Source: Paenibacillus sp. LHD-38 (lineage in GTDB: Bacteria > Bacillota > Bacilli > Paenibacillales > Paenibacillaceae). From it: DNA of 64,000 bases. This document shows positions 46,847 through 54,507 of this stretch, in pieces. A program made the position numbers and the translations under genes. The first letter of the stretch is position 1; each line of letters begins with the position of its first letter. The stretch covers positions 1-64,000 of the forward strand of contig NZ_JAVIFU010000037.1 in assembly GCF_031157315.1 (NCBI RefSeq). Direction: 5' to 3'. Below the pieces are notes generated by a model. It was not told where the DNA came from. It did not search any database and saw only the letters and a list, made by a program, of their open reading frames with translations.

Positions 46847-47560
46847 TTACGCGTTGCTTAACATGCCGGAGGCCTCTTCAAGCTGCGCATCCATCCACCA
46901 TGTCCAGGCATCTGAGCCGCTTGGGACGGAGCGGAAGCTCATCCGTTCCTTTGAAACGGGATGAGGGACGGAGACCGAGGTCGACCATAATGCGATTTCA
47001 GCGATACCGGCGGTTGGTTTGGCGCCATATTTAAGATCGCCGACCAGCGGACAGCCTATGTGTGCAAACTGCGCGCGAATTTGATGAGGTCGACCCGTAT
47101 GCAATTTAACGGCGATAAGCGAATAACGGCCGGAAACGGCTGCCACCTCGTAATCTAATATGGCTTCTTTTGCATCGCTGGTCGGTTTATTATAGACCGT
47201 GACTTGATTTTGCTTGTTATCCTTGCGGATAAAATTCGTTAGGCGGGCCTGGGGCTTGTTCGGTACTCCTTGTACGACGCAGACATAAGTTTTTCCAAAA
47301 TCGCGGCTGCGAACCGATTCGGATAATCTGGAGGCGGCTTTCGATGTTTTGGCAAAAATCATGACTCCGCCAACCATACGGTCAAGCCGGTGAACGAGGC
47401 CGAGAAATACATTTCCCGGCTTGTTATATCTTTCCTTTATGTCCTGCTTAAGCAGTGTCAGCATGTCGGGATCGCCCGTGTCGTCCTCTTGGGAGAGAAC
47501 GCCGGGCGGTTTCACAACAGCAATAATATGATTGTCCTCAAATAATACCTTGATCGACAT
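46847..47560 (-). CDS. RluA-family RNA pseudouridine synthase
   Basis: The 237-aa enzyme has the family core LVHRLDRMVGGVMIFAK with the catalytic Asp in HRLDR, and the later motifs GRPHQIRAQFA and GDLKYGA. There is no S4 domain, so it is a short RluA-type member; the RNA target cannot be fixed from sequence. It starts at the stop codon of the upstream methyltransferase (TAATG overlap), so the two RNA-modifying enzymes are made together. Confidence 0.92.
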   Translation of the reverse strand: MSIKVLFEDNHIIAVVKPPGVLSQEDDTGDPDMLTLLKQDIKERYNKPGNVFLGLVHRLDRMVGGVMIFAKTSKAASRLSESVRSRDFGKTYVCVVQGVPNKPQARLTNFIRKDNKQNQVTVYNKPTSDAKEAILDYEVAAVSGRYSLIAVKLHTGRPHQIRAQFAHIGCPLVGDLKYGAKPTAGIAEIALWSTSVSVPHPVSKERMSFRSVPSGSDAWTWWMDAQLEEASGMLSNA

Positions 47561-48426
47561 TACTTAGACTCCCAGCGTCCCAAAATACCGCATGGCAAAT
47601 TAAGGCCGGATTTCGTAATCGGCAATCCGATTTCCCCGCAGTTGATCTCGCCGCCGTATTTTGCATTCATCGTCATATGCAGCAGGTTGTGAAGCACAGA
47701 AGGAGAGAGCCCTGTCGTATAAGAGTTGATAAGCAAAAACAAAGGATTATCGGACAGAATAGATGTGCAGGACTGCAAAAACGGAAATAGATTTTCTTCG
47801 AGCTTCCAAGTTTCTCCATTCGGTCCCCGTCCATAAGATGGCGGATCCATAATGATTGCATCATATTGCTTGCCGCGGCGCTGCTCGCGCTGCACGAATT
47901 TGAATACATCATCCGTAATATAACGAATTGGCGCAGATTCCAGTCCTGAAAGCTGTGCGTTATCTTTCGCCCATTGGACCATGCCCTTAGCTGCGTCCAC
48001 ATGGCATACCTCAGCGCCTGCAGCGGCAGCAGCAACGGTAGCGCCACCCGAGTAGGCAAATAGATTCAGCACGCGTACAGGCCTGCCTGCGGAGCGGATT
48101 TTGTCCATCATCCAGCTCCAGTTAACCGCTTGCTCCGGAAATAAGCCGGTATGCTTAAAATTTGTTGGTTTAATGTGAAAATTAAGCTCGCCATATGAAA
48201 TGGTCCAGCGCTCGGGAAGCGTGTCGCTCATCGACCATTGGCCGCCGCCGGAGTTGCTGCGATGGTAATGCCCGTCTGCTTTTTTCCATAAGCCCGTTTC
48301 GTTTGTAATCGGCCAAATGATTTGCGGATCGGGACGACGAAGCGTATAATTGCCCCAACGCTCCAGCTTATCCCCGTCTCCCGTATCTATAACCTCGTAG
48401 TCTACCCATTTATCTGCTATGTACAT
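47560..48426 (-). CDS. Class I SAM-dependent RNA methyltransferase (RlmI/RlmK-like)
   Basis: ATG 48426 is preceded by AAGGAAGG and gives 288 aa; the longer frame from 48477 has no site. SAM-binding motif I is LNLFAYSGGATVAAAAAGA, followed by HVDAAKGMVQWAKDN, and motif IV is IMDPPSYGRG. These match the Rossmann methyltransferases that methylate 23S rRNA cytosine or guanine. The PUA-like N-domain of RlmI is absent. It is translationally coupled to the RluA-like gene, consistent with a role in rRNA modification. Confidence 0.87.
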   Translation of the reverse strand: MYIADKWVDYEVIDTGDGDKLERWGNYTLRRPDPQIIWPITNETGLWKKADGHYHRSNSGGGQWSMSDTLPERWTISYGELNFHIKPTNFKHTGLFPEQAVNWSWMMDKIRSAGRPVRVLNLFAYSGGATVAAAAAGAEVCHVDAAKGMVQWAKDNAQLSGLESAPIRYITDDVFKFVQREQRRGKQYDAIIMDPPSYGRGPNGETWKLEENLFPFLQSCTSILSDNPLFLLINSYTTGLSPSVLHNLLHMTMNAKYGGEINCGEIGLPITKSGLNLPCGILGRWESK

Positions 48427-48541
48427 GTTTTTCGTAACCCTTCCTTGACGTTGTTTTTGTAATATAATAAATGTCATCGATAATTATATCGAAGCTAACA
48501 CAATGAAGCAATGAAACCTATGGAAATGGAGGCTGGTATTT

Positions 48542-49183
48542 ATTCGAAAGCAGCAGAAAGGGTGGCTTATTTCGTTATTCGTGAGCGCAGTGCTGGTTGC
48601 CATTCTAGCAGCAGCTATCCCCGAGAAGGATGGCAATGCATTAGATCAATCAGCGGAAGCGTTGATGGGAAGTATAAGGAGTGACGGTTTAACTTCTGTT
48701 TTTAAGGTGTTTTCCTATTTGGGTTCAACCATAGCTATCGTAGTGATAACACTTTCAGCTAGCCTTATTGCAGGCTGGAAAAATGGGTGGAGGCGAGGCG
48801 CTTACATTCTGATAGGCGTGGCATCGGCTTTCGGACTTAATTTATTGATCAAAATGTGGATCGATCGAGCGCGGCCATCGACTTCTTGGGGGATCGAGGC
48901 AGACGGGGCGAGCTTTCCGAGCGGAAATGCGATGCTGGCCATGGCAATGTTCGGACTAATCGCATGGAACATAATTGAAGCAAGAGGATTGTCGCGCGGT
49001 GCGAAGGCATGGAGTGCCGCAATTGTTATTTCTCTCATAGCAATGATGGGTCTGTGCCGTGTTTATTTTCATGTTCACTACATAACGGATATTTTGGGCG
49101 GCTATGCAGCGGGGGTGGCTGTCATCAGTCTTATTATGATTATCCATACTACTTACAAAAAAAGAGGAGCGGTTCATTTATGA
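48542..49183 (+). CDS. PAP2-family membrane phosphatase
   Basis: The phosphatase motifs are KMWIDRARPST, SFPSGNAMLAM and YFHVHYITDILGG (the usual SGH is SGN here), spread over about six membrane helices; such enzymes remove phosphate from undecaprenyl pyrophosphate or phosphatidic acid. The first ordinary start codon in frame, GTG 48581, would cut off the positive N-terminus and half of helix 1. GGAGG at 48528-48532 instead points to an ATT at 48542, giving (M)RKQQKGWLISLF. A non-AUG start is therefore likely. The stop overlaps the next small gene. Confidence 0.8.
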   Translation: MRKQQKGWLISLFVSAVLVAILAAAIPEKDGNALDQSAEALMGSIRSDGLTSVFKVFSYLGSTIAIVVITLSASLIAGWKNGWRRGAYILIGVASAFGLNLLIKMWIDRARPSTSWGIEADGASFPSGNAMLAMAMFGLIAWNIIEARGLSRGAKAWSAAIVISLIAMMGLCRVYFHVHYITDILGGYAAGVAVISLIMIIHTTYKKRGAVHL

Positions 49184-49365
49184 TGAGTTTTGAGTGTGAG
49201 TGCGGAAATAAAACGGTAATGTTTGCGACAGGAGACCGGGATGAGCAGGGCAGAGAATTTATTGAAATCGAAGATGATGAGAGACTGACCTTCACGATCG
49301 GTGATAAAAGTGTTCTGTTTCGTTGTTCGTTTTGCCGCTATACGTACCGTTTGGAACAAATTTAA
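49180..49365 (+). CDS. Small cysteine-rich protein, zinc-ribbon-like
   Basis: ATG 49180 overlaps the stop of the PAP2 gene (ATGA) with GAGGAG ten bases upstream. The 61-aa product has an N-terminal CECG and a C-terminal CSFC about 45 residues later, the spacing of a small zinc ribbon, with an acidic middle (EFIEIEDDERLTF). No function is known. Coupling to the PAP2 gene suggests co-expression. Confidence 0.7.
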   Translation: MMSFECECGNKTVMFATGDRDEQGREFIEIEDDERLTFTIGDKSVLFRCSFCRYTYRLEQI

Positions 49366-49395
49366 TGATCAATTTTAATATTTAAGAGAATGATA

Positions 49396-49424
49396 TTGAA
49401 AAGATTTAACGTTCGGAGTATGAT
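49396..49424 (+). promoter_or_regulatory. SigA promoter of araA
   Basis: TTGAAA and TATGAT with an exact 17-nt spacer; the start of transcription would be near 49431, giving a leader of about 250 nt. No gene lies in 49366-49679. Confidence 0.8.
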
Positions 49425-49436
49425 AAACGTAAGTTA

Positions 49437-49452
49437 AGTTGTATGTACAAGT
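49437..49452 (+). promoter_or_regulatory. AraR-like operator 1
   Basis: AGTTGTATGTACAAGT matches 13 of 16 positions of the B. subtilis AraR operator ATTTGTACGTACAAAT, just downstream of the predicted transcription start. Confidence 0.65.
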
Positions 49453-49480
49453 GCGGCGTCATACCCATAATAACTTGCGC

Positions 49481-49496
49481 TAATGTCCGTACAAGT
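49481..49496 (+). promoter_or_regulatory. AraR-like operator 2
   Basis: TAATGTCCGTACAAGT matches 11 of 16 positions, with an intact right half (CGTACAA). It begins 44 bp after operator 1, about four helical turns, the spacing used for cooperative AraR looping in B. subtilis. Confidence 0.55.
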
Positions 49497-49553
49497 TAAA
49501 AAGCTAGAATAGTTAATTCCATTGCATGAAAGCTTATTGACTCGCAAAAAGTA

Positions 49554-49666
49554 GTGAATGCTGTTTTGCATTCGCAAAACTAAAGTGAATGCTTACGAAG
49601 TTGTTTTGCATTCGCAAAACTAAAGTGAATGCTTACGAAGTTGTTTTGCATTCGCAAAACTAAAGG
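49554..49666 (+). repeat. Tandem 40-nt repeats in the araA leader, each with a hairpin and a 9-12 codon mini-ORF
   Basis: Units begin at 49561, 49601 and 49641 (the last is partial); a degenerate unit precedes them. Each has the perfect 7-bp hairpin GTTTTGC-attc-GCAAAAC. Three mini-ORFs start at GTG 49554, 49585 and 49625 and end VLHSQN-stop; the last stop abuts the AGGAGG that serves araA. Confidence 0.8.
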
Positions 49667-49679
49667 AGGAAACATTTCA

Positions 49680-51170
49680 ATGTTACAAGTTAGGCCTTAT
49701 CAATTTTGGTTTGTTACCGGCAGTCAGCACTTGTACGGTCCAGAAACTCTAGAGGAAGTTGCACAGCATTCGCGCATCATTACGGCTGCATTGAATGAGG
49801 ACTCTGTTTTTACGTCTGAGATCGTATTCAAACCTGTAGTAACAACTCCCGAAGATATTTATAAGCTTTGTATCGAAGCGAAAGCGGACGAGAGCTGCGC
49901 CGGCATTATCACTTGGATGCACACTTTCTCGCCAGCAAAAATGTGGATCCACGGCTTGTCAGAGCTGCGCAAACCTTTGCTGCATCTTCATACCCAATTT
50001 AACCGGGATATCCCTTGGGAATCCATTGATATGGACTTTATGAATACGAACCAATCGGCACACGGTGACCGTGAATTCGGTCATATCTTCTCCCGCCTTG
50101 GCCTTGAGCGTAAAGTCGTTACTGGTCATTGGGAGGATGGGGTTACCCGTTCGCGTATTGCCAGCTGGATGGGGACTGCGATCGCGGTTAACGAGGGACG
50201 CCACTTAAAAGTCGCTCGTTTCGGTGACAATATGCGTCAAGTGTCCGTTACTGAGGGCGACAAAGTAGAAGCACAAATCAAATTCGGCTGGTCAATCAAT
50301 GGCTACGGCATTGGCGATTTAGTTGCCCGCATGAATGAGGTTTCTGATTCAGAAGTGAAGCAATTGCTGGAAGAGTATGGCGATCAATATGATATTTCGT
50401 CCGAAACACGCAACAATGCCGCTTCATGGGCTTCGATTGGCGAGCAAGCCCGCATCGAGCTGGGCCTCAAAAGCTTCCTGCAGGAAGGCGGATTCTCCGC
50501 ATTCACGACTTCTTTTGAAGATCTGCATGGCATGAAACAGCTTCCTGGACTAGCCGTTCAACGTTTGATGGAGCAAGGCTACGGATTCGGCGGCGAAGGC
50601 GACTGGAAAACTTCGGCGCTTACGCGTCTCATGAAGCTGATTGCAAACAACAAAGGTACTTCGTTCATGGAGGATTACACTTATCATCTTGAAGAGGGCA
50701 ATGAGCTTGTACTCGGTTCTCACATGCTTGAGGTTTGTCCTACGATTGCGGACAGCCGTCCGAAAATCGAAGTTCATCCGCTTGGCATAGGGGGCAAGGC
50801 TGATCCAGCGCGTATTGTATTTGACGGACGCTCTGGCGCTGCCCTTAATGCATCACTCATTGATCTAGGCAACCGTTTCCGGTTGATTATTAACCAAGTA
50901 GACGCTGTCAAACCGACTCATGAGATGCCGAAGCTTCCTGTTGCCCGCGTGCTATGGAAGCCGGAGCCATCGCTTCGCGACGCAGCCGAGAGCTGGATCT
51001 ATGCCGGCGGCGCTCACCATACCGTATTCTCATACGTTGTTACTACGGAGCAGCTGGTGGATTGGGCGGATCAGGTTGGCATTGAAACGGTTGTTATCGA
51101 TAAAAACTCGAGCGTTCGCAGCGTTCGTAACGAGCTGCGCTGGAATGATCTAAGCTACCGTATTCGTTAA
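49680..51170 (+). CDS. araA: L-arabinose isomerase
   Basis: The 496-aa enzyme starts at ATG 49680 (AGGAGG at 49664-49669). It matches AraA throughout: N-terminal YQFWFVTGSQHLYG, THMHTFSPAKMWI-type substrate loop (seen as MHTFSPAKMWIHGL), metal-site Glu residues in GFGGEGDWKTSAL and TSFMEDYTYHLE, and two conserved His regions (LGSHMLEVCP, GGAHHTVFS). It converts L-arabinose to L-ribulose in the cytoplasm. It is monocistronic here, so araB and araD lie elsewhere. The AraR-like operators and repeated leader suggest control by arabinose. It supplies the step after the arabinofuranosidases at 10-39 kb. Confidence 0.97.
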   Translation: MLQVRPYQFWFVTGSQHLYGPETLEEVAQHSRIITAALNEDSVFTSEIVFKPVVTTPEDIYKLCIEAKADESCAGIITWMHTFSPAKMWIHGLSELRKPLLHLHTQFNRDIPWESIDMDFMNTNQSAHGDREFGHIFSRLGLERKVVTGHWEDGVTRSRIASWMGTAIAVNEGRHLKVARFGDNMRQVSVTEGDKVEAQIKFGWSINGYGIGDLVARMNEVSDSEVKQLLEEYGDQYDISSETRNNAASWASIGEQARIELGLKSFLQEGGFSAFTTSFEDLHGMKQLPGLAVQRLMEQGYGFGGEGDWKTSALTRLMKLIANNKGTSFMEDYTYHLEEGNELVLGSHMLEVCPTIADSRPKIEVHPLGIGGKADPARIVFDGRSGAALNASLIDLGNRFRLIINQVDAVKPTHEMPKLPVARVLWKPEPSLRDAAESWIYAGGAHHTVFSYVVTTEQLVDWADQVGIETVVIDKNSSVRSVRNELRWNDLSYRIR

Positions 51171-51200
51171 TCAATCCAATATTTCAGCATTTATAACATA

Positions 51201-51248
51201 AGAGGCTGCAGATTAAACCTTTCTCGGTTTAAAGCTGCAGCCTCTTTC
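51201..51248. terminator. Bidirectional terminator between araA and the convergent gene
   Basis: agaggctgcag...aaacc pairs with ggttt...ctgcagcctct in a long stem with a six-base loop; T runs follow on the plus strand and A-rich flanks serve the minus strand. Confidence 0.88.
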
Positions 51249-51253
51249 CATCG

Positions 51254-52045
51254 TTATTCCGGTTTTTCTTTTTGAATTTTCGCAGGGTTATTGATTTTGT
51301 AAGGAATGGGGTGCTTCGTCAGCTTTTTCGCGACGATCTTGCCTTCGAAATGAAGGATATCGCCAATTTCCAACTCAAACTTCTTTAGCGTTGCGCTATG
51401 GCTGGACCATGCATCGCCTACGGTGATCGCGGGATCCTCGATGGCAACCGCTTCATAAATAACGACTTCATCCTCCGTGTCTGAAAAATTGTTAGGCACT
51501 GTCGTAAATTCTTTTACGGTTGCTGTTATTTTGACCTTTTCTTCAGGGAGCTGCAGCTTTGGCTGCTTTTCTTTTTTTGTTTTTTCTTTCGGAGGGTTCT
51601 TTGCCGCCGGTTTTTGCTCAGTTGTTTCCTCATTTGTTTCTTCATTTGGCAATACTGCCTTCAAACTCGAATCTTGCTCGGCGCTCATCGCTGTTTCATA
51701 GGCGGCGTCATTGCTGCTGGTTTCCGTAATTTCAGGCGCCGGGGTTTCGGGTTCTTCAGAAGCGACGGCTGTTCTCTGTCCGTAATTCGCAGCTTGCATT
51801 TCCTTTAGATAGGAAGGATGAATGCAGTGCTTCTGCTCATTGTCGAATGAAATAACCGCAGTCATTTTATCCACAAAACCAATGATGCTGCAGGTCAGAT
51901 GATGTCCGTGTCCTTTATAGAAGAAAGCCTTTGTTTTGACGGCCTTCTCGGAAAGCAAGCCCCATTCCTTGCATTTTTCTATTTGCTCTGCTTCGCTCTC
52001 GAAGGGCATGTACGTTATGGGTTCAATAATAAAAGTATGCTGCAT
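51254..52045 (-). CDS. Hypothetical protein with a low-complexity acidic/Lys-Pro middle
   Basis: ATG 52045 with GGCGGAGA just upstream gives 263 aa. The N-terminal 90 residues look folded (FIIEPITYMPFESEAEQIEKC, HHLTCSIIGFVDKMTAVISF). A disordered stretch about 95-165 is rich in Glu, Thr, Ala and Lys-Pro. The C-terminal 95 residues look like a small beta domain (KVKITATVKEFTTVPN, LEIGDILHFEGKIVAK). No known family is evident. It is probably cytoplasmic, as no signal is present. Confidence 0.72.
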   Translation of the reverse strand: MQHTFIIEPITYMPFESEAEQIEKCKEWGLLSEKAVKTKAFFYKGHGHHLTCSIIGFVDKMTAVISFDNEQKHCIHPSYLKEMQAANYGQRTAVASEEPETPAPEITETSSNDAAYETAMSAEQDSSLKAVLPNEETNEETTEQKPAAKNPPKEKTKKEKQPKLQLPEEKVKITATVKEFTTVPNNFSDTEDEVVIYEAVAIEDPAITVGDAWSSHSATLKKFELEIGDILHFEGKIVAKKLTKHPIPYKINNPAKIQKEKPE

Positions 52046-52133
52046 CGTTTCTCCGCCTTTCAATTTGTTCTCGTTTATTTTATCATTTTTTTGGAAGGAA
52101 AGTCGGCTATATTCTCAAAAGGAGGAATATGCA

Positions 52134-52646
52134 ATGAAGTTGTTTCATTTCAGCGAAGAAAGCGGCATCGATATTTTCGTGCCTAGAGTGAAAGAAAATC
52201 GCAGGGATATGCCCCCGGTCGTATGGGCGATTGATGATGCCCATAAATTTACCTTTTATTTTCCCAGAAATTGTCCGAGGATCGTGTATACGAGAACGAA
52301 CGATTTGACCGATGACGACAACGACAAGTTTTTTGGATTGACTGCCTCAAACATTGTCGTTACGGTTGAAACGGCTTGGTACGAGCGAATAATGAGCACG
52401 ACCGTTTTCAAATATACGATGCCTGCAGGTTCTTTTCGATTATTCGATGAATTCGCCGGTTACTATATATCCACTCAAACCGTTAAACCCCTCGAGGTCG
52501 AACCGGTAAATAATCTTTTAGAAAGATTAATAGAGCTTAATATAGAGGTAAGATTTACTCCGAACCTGCACCCGTTAAAAGAGGCGATTCTAAACTCGTC
52601 GGTAACCGATTTCGGCATACACAGATTCGCGAATGCCAAGCGCTAA
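52134..52646 (+). CDS. Conserved DUF6886-like protein
   Basis: ATG 52134 has AAAGGAGG nine bases upstream; the long frame above it (from 51936) is not coding. The 170-aa product begins MKLFHFSEESGIDIFVPR and contains PPVVWAIDDAH, YFPRNCPRI and RFTPNLHPL. I associate these with a conserved Bacilli family (DUF6886) of unknown function. The pattern of His, Arg and Asp residues resembles ADP-ribosyl-transferase-like or nucleotide-binding folds only loosely. Confidence 0.78.
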   Translation: MKLFHFSEESGIDIFVPRVKENRRDMPPVVWAIDDAHKFTFYFPRNCPRIVYTRTNDLTDDDNDKFFGLTASNIVVTVETAWYERIMSTTVFKYTMPAGSFRLFDEFAGYYISTQTVKPLEVEPVNNLLERLIELNIEVRFTPNLHPLKEAILNSSVTDFGIHRFANAKR

Positions 52647-52775
52647 CCGGATAGTCCGAAAATTGATTATGTTAAAATCTCAGCCTTGAGACGGAGAAAG
52701 AATTCGGGCCTTGGCGCGAGTTTAAGTCCGGTGAATGATGTCAAAATGGAAGTACTGAAGTAAGGGGGGACAGCT

Positions 52776-53267
52776 GTGAAACCATTGATTTCATTTACCG
52801 GCGTAATCGAAAAGCCGTATGAAGAGGTCGTCCAATATCTTGCGACTATGCCTACTGGGAGAATAACAGCAAGCCATTTGCCCCTGCTGTTAACGGGAGC
52901 ATCGGGCAGCGAGGGAGTTTTGCATATCAAAGGCGGACCGCAATTATTTACGGTCTATACGGGCAGCGAGTCGGAGGCCATACGTGTTGCCTATATGGAT
53001 ATTGATGCCGCAAACGGTCACTTCACCGTATTTGGCGGCTGGTGGTACCGCAATGATTATGAGCTTAAGCCGCATGCCAAAGGCTGCGAGGTGCGATACT
53101 CGATAGGAAATGCGGCTTCTCCGCTGAGCAGCTGGCTTGTTCCTTTGCTTCAGGATTACAGGAGCTTGAAACGTGAAAATAAAACAGGGCGAATGATGCG
53201 TGCTTTCGATGACTGGGTAGCAGTTATTGCAGTTAAGCTGGAATGCAAAGCTTACCGACTGGGCTAG
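52776..53267 (+). CDS. Hypothetical SRPBCC-like protein
   Basis: GTG 52776 follows AAGGGGGGAC; the product is 163 aa. The alternation of strands and a long C-terminal helix (LLQDYRSLKRENKTGRMMRAFDDW) fits a helix-grip fold that binds hydrophobic ligands. No catalytic motif is visible and the assignment is weak. Gap 52647-52775 shows no other feature. Confidence 0.7.
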   Translation: MKPLISFTGVIEKPYEEVVQYLATMPTGRITASHLPLLLTGASGSEGVLHIKGGPQLFTVYTGSESEAIRVAYMDIDAANGHFTVFGGWWYRNDYELKPHAKGCEVRYSIGNAASPLSSWLVPLLQDYRSLKRENKTGRMMRAFDDWVAVIAVKLECKAYRLG

Positions 53268-53403
53268 TAAACTTATTAATAGAGAAAACGACATGTCTTT
53301 GTAGGGCAATATCGCTTTTTTTCGCAAAAATTTATGATCTGTTAAACATCATCATTGCATAAATTCGACAAAAAGCGAGTTTTTCCTCTATGCGCATGAA
53401 ATC

Positions 53404-53434
53404 GAAAAAAACCGCAGGCTTTTGCTTGCGGTTC
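53404..53434 (-). terminator. Terminator of the secreted Asn/Ser-rich protein gene
   Basis: On the minus strand AACCGCA and TGCGGTT pair and are followed by six T. Confidence 0.8.
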
Positions 53435-53450
53435 TCCTCTGATTTTACCA

Positions 53451-53807
53451 TTAGTAACAATAATAACGCTCCCAAATTTTGAAGGAATCATATTTGTTTT
53501 TATCCCACCAATTGATTTCATCCCACCAATCATCATCGTCCAACCAATCAAACCAGCCTTTTGAATCCCAATCCTTATTGACCTTATAATTGTTGGACGA
53601 GTTTGAATTGGAATGATTGTTACTGTTGTTTTGCTGATTGTTATTGCTGTTGTTACTTTTCGTTACTGTAAATACGGAAAATATGCTGGATAAAAAGCTT
53701 TTTTTGTTATTGGATGTATCTTTACTTGATGCAGCAAAAGCGGAAGCGGGGAACATAGATACACTTATGAGCAGCGTAAGACATAAGATTTTCTTGAATT
53801 TGGACAT
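53451..53807 (-). CDS. Small secreted Asn/Ser-rich protein with Trp/Asp-rich tail
   Basis: The 118-aa protein has a signal peptide (cleavage after SAFA, about residue 25), an Asn/Ser-rich low-complexity stretch about 50-75, and a tail full of Trp and Asp (WFDWLDDDDWWDEINWWDK). Minus-strand GGGGGAGG precedes the ATG. The Trp/Asp tail could bind calcium, a sugar or the wall, but no family is recognised. It is monocistronic with its own terminator. Confidence 0.75.
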   Translation of the reverse strand: MSKFKKILCLTLLISVSMFPASAFAASSKDTSNNKKSFLSSIFSVFTVTKSNNSNNNQQNNSNNHSNSNSSNNYKVNKDWDSKGWFDWLDDDDWWDEINWWDKNKYDSFKIWERYYCY

Positions 53808-53940
53808 GACGTCAACACCTCCCCCAACAAAGCATTCATTGCGAACTTTACGTTCGTTATAAAGAATTTTATATTAAATGTGCATTTTTGTAAACGAAAC
53901 TTTCATAAAAAATGGATAGTTTGGAGGGGGGGCTAAGGTC

Positions 53941-54159
53941 ATGAAAATGGAAAAATTAGGTATTTATTTACCGACATCCTCAATTGATGTTCCCTTCATG
54001 TTCGAAGAAATGACGCATGACTATCAGACGGTCACGGTTCAGGGACAATTGACTTATCGCATCGTCGATTTTAAGAAAATGATTCAACTTTTGAACTATA
54101 CGTACAATTTGAAGTAGAGAGCCTATATGTCGGATGACCCCAATAAGCTTGCGCAGCGA
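53941..54159 (+). pseudogene. Remnant of an SPFH/Band 7 protein
   Basis: A 58-codon frame from ATG 53941 (GGAGGGGGG upstream) reads IYLPTSSIDVPFMFEEMTHD and QTVTVQGQLTYRIVDFKK, typical of the N-terminal third of SPFH proteins. A TAG at 54115 interrupts it, after which AYMSDDPNKLAQR continues in the same frame. The true N-terminus and everything beyond about 54160 are missing, so this is a fragment. Confidence 0.65.
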
Positions 54160-54374
54160 AAGCCTTATGTGCTGCAGTCGATGGCGAACATGAGCATGGA
54201 GCCGAATAAGCTTATCGCAATCGCATTCCAGGATATTTCGACGAGCAGGATACCGTCGTAGTCATCGGGCAAGACGGGCTTGTTGCCAACACATTAAAAT
54301 ATGCAAGAGAACGGCCGTTAATCGGCGTGAATCCAATCGGGATAGCCGAGAGCAAAGGGCAGTTGGTGGTTTAA
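54160..54374 (+). pseudogene. Remnant of an NAD-kinase-like protein
   Basis: In another frame, after a TAA at 54207, the sequence reads GYFDEQDTVVVIGQDGLVAN and TLKYARERPLIGVNP, resembling the GxDG nucleotide-binding segment of ATP-NAD kinase family proteins. It stops at 54374 and has no start or remaining domains. It abuts the SPFH fragment directly, as if a deletion joined two gene pieces. Confidence 0.5.
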
Positions 54375-54394
54375 TGGGCTTCGGCTTGACATAG

Positions 54395-54426
54395 GATCTA
54401 CCGACTTGTTGTAGATCGGTTATAAT
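54395..54426 (+). promoter_or_regulatory. Inverted repeat and -10 box upstream of the TerD/VWA gene
   Basis: GATCTAC (54395-54401) and GTAGATC (54411-54417) flank a nine-base loop and are followed by TATAAT at 54421. The repeat lies in the promoter spacer, suiting a repressor; the -35 is unclear. Confidence 0.35.
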
Positions 54427-54507
54427 AATAGAAGCCAATTCTAAGTCATTCAGGATTGGAATGTTAATTTGGGGCGATAGAATAGCCTATGAAACGGAGC
54501 TGTTTGC

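Noticed and set aside
49554-49666. CRISPR-like tandem array before araA
   Set aside because: Units are direct tandem copies without variable spacers, only 2.6 full units, and no cas genes.
51936-52133. Upstream extension of the DUF6886-like gene
   Set aside because: The extension runs antisense to the neighbouring gene's N-terminus; AAAGGAGG nine bases before ATG 52134 fixes the start.
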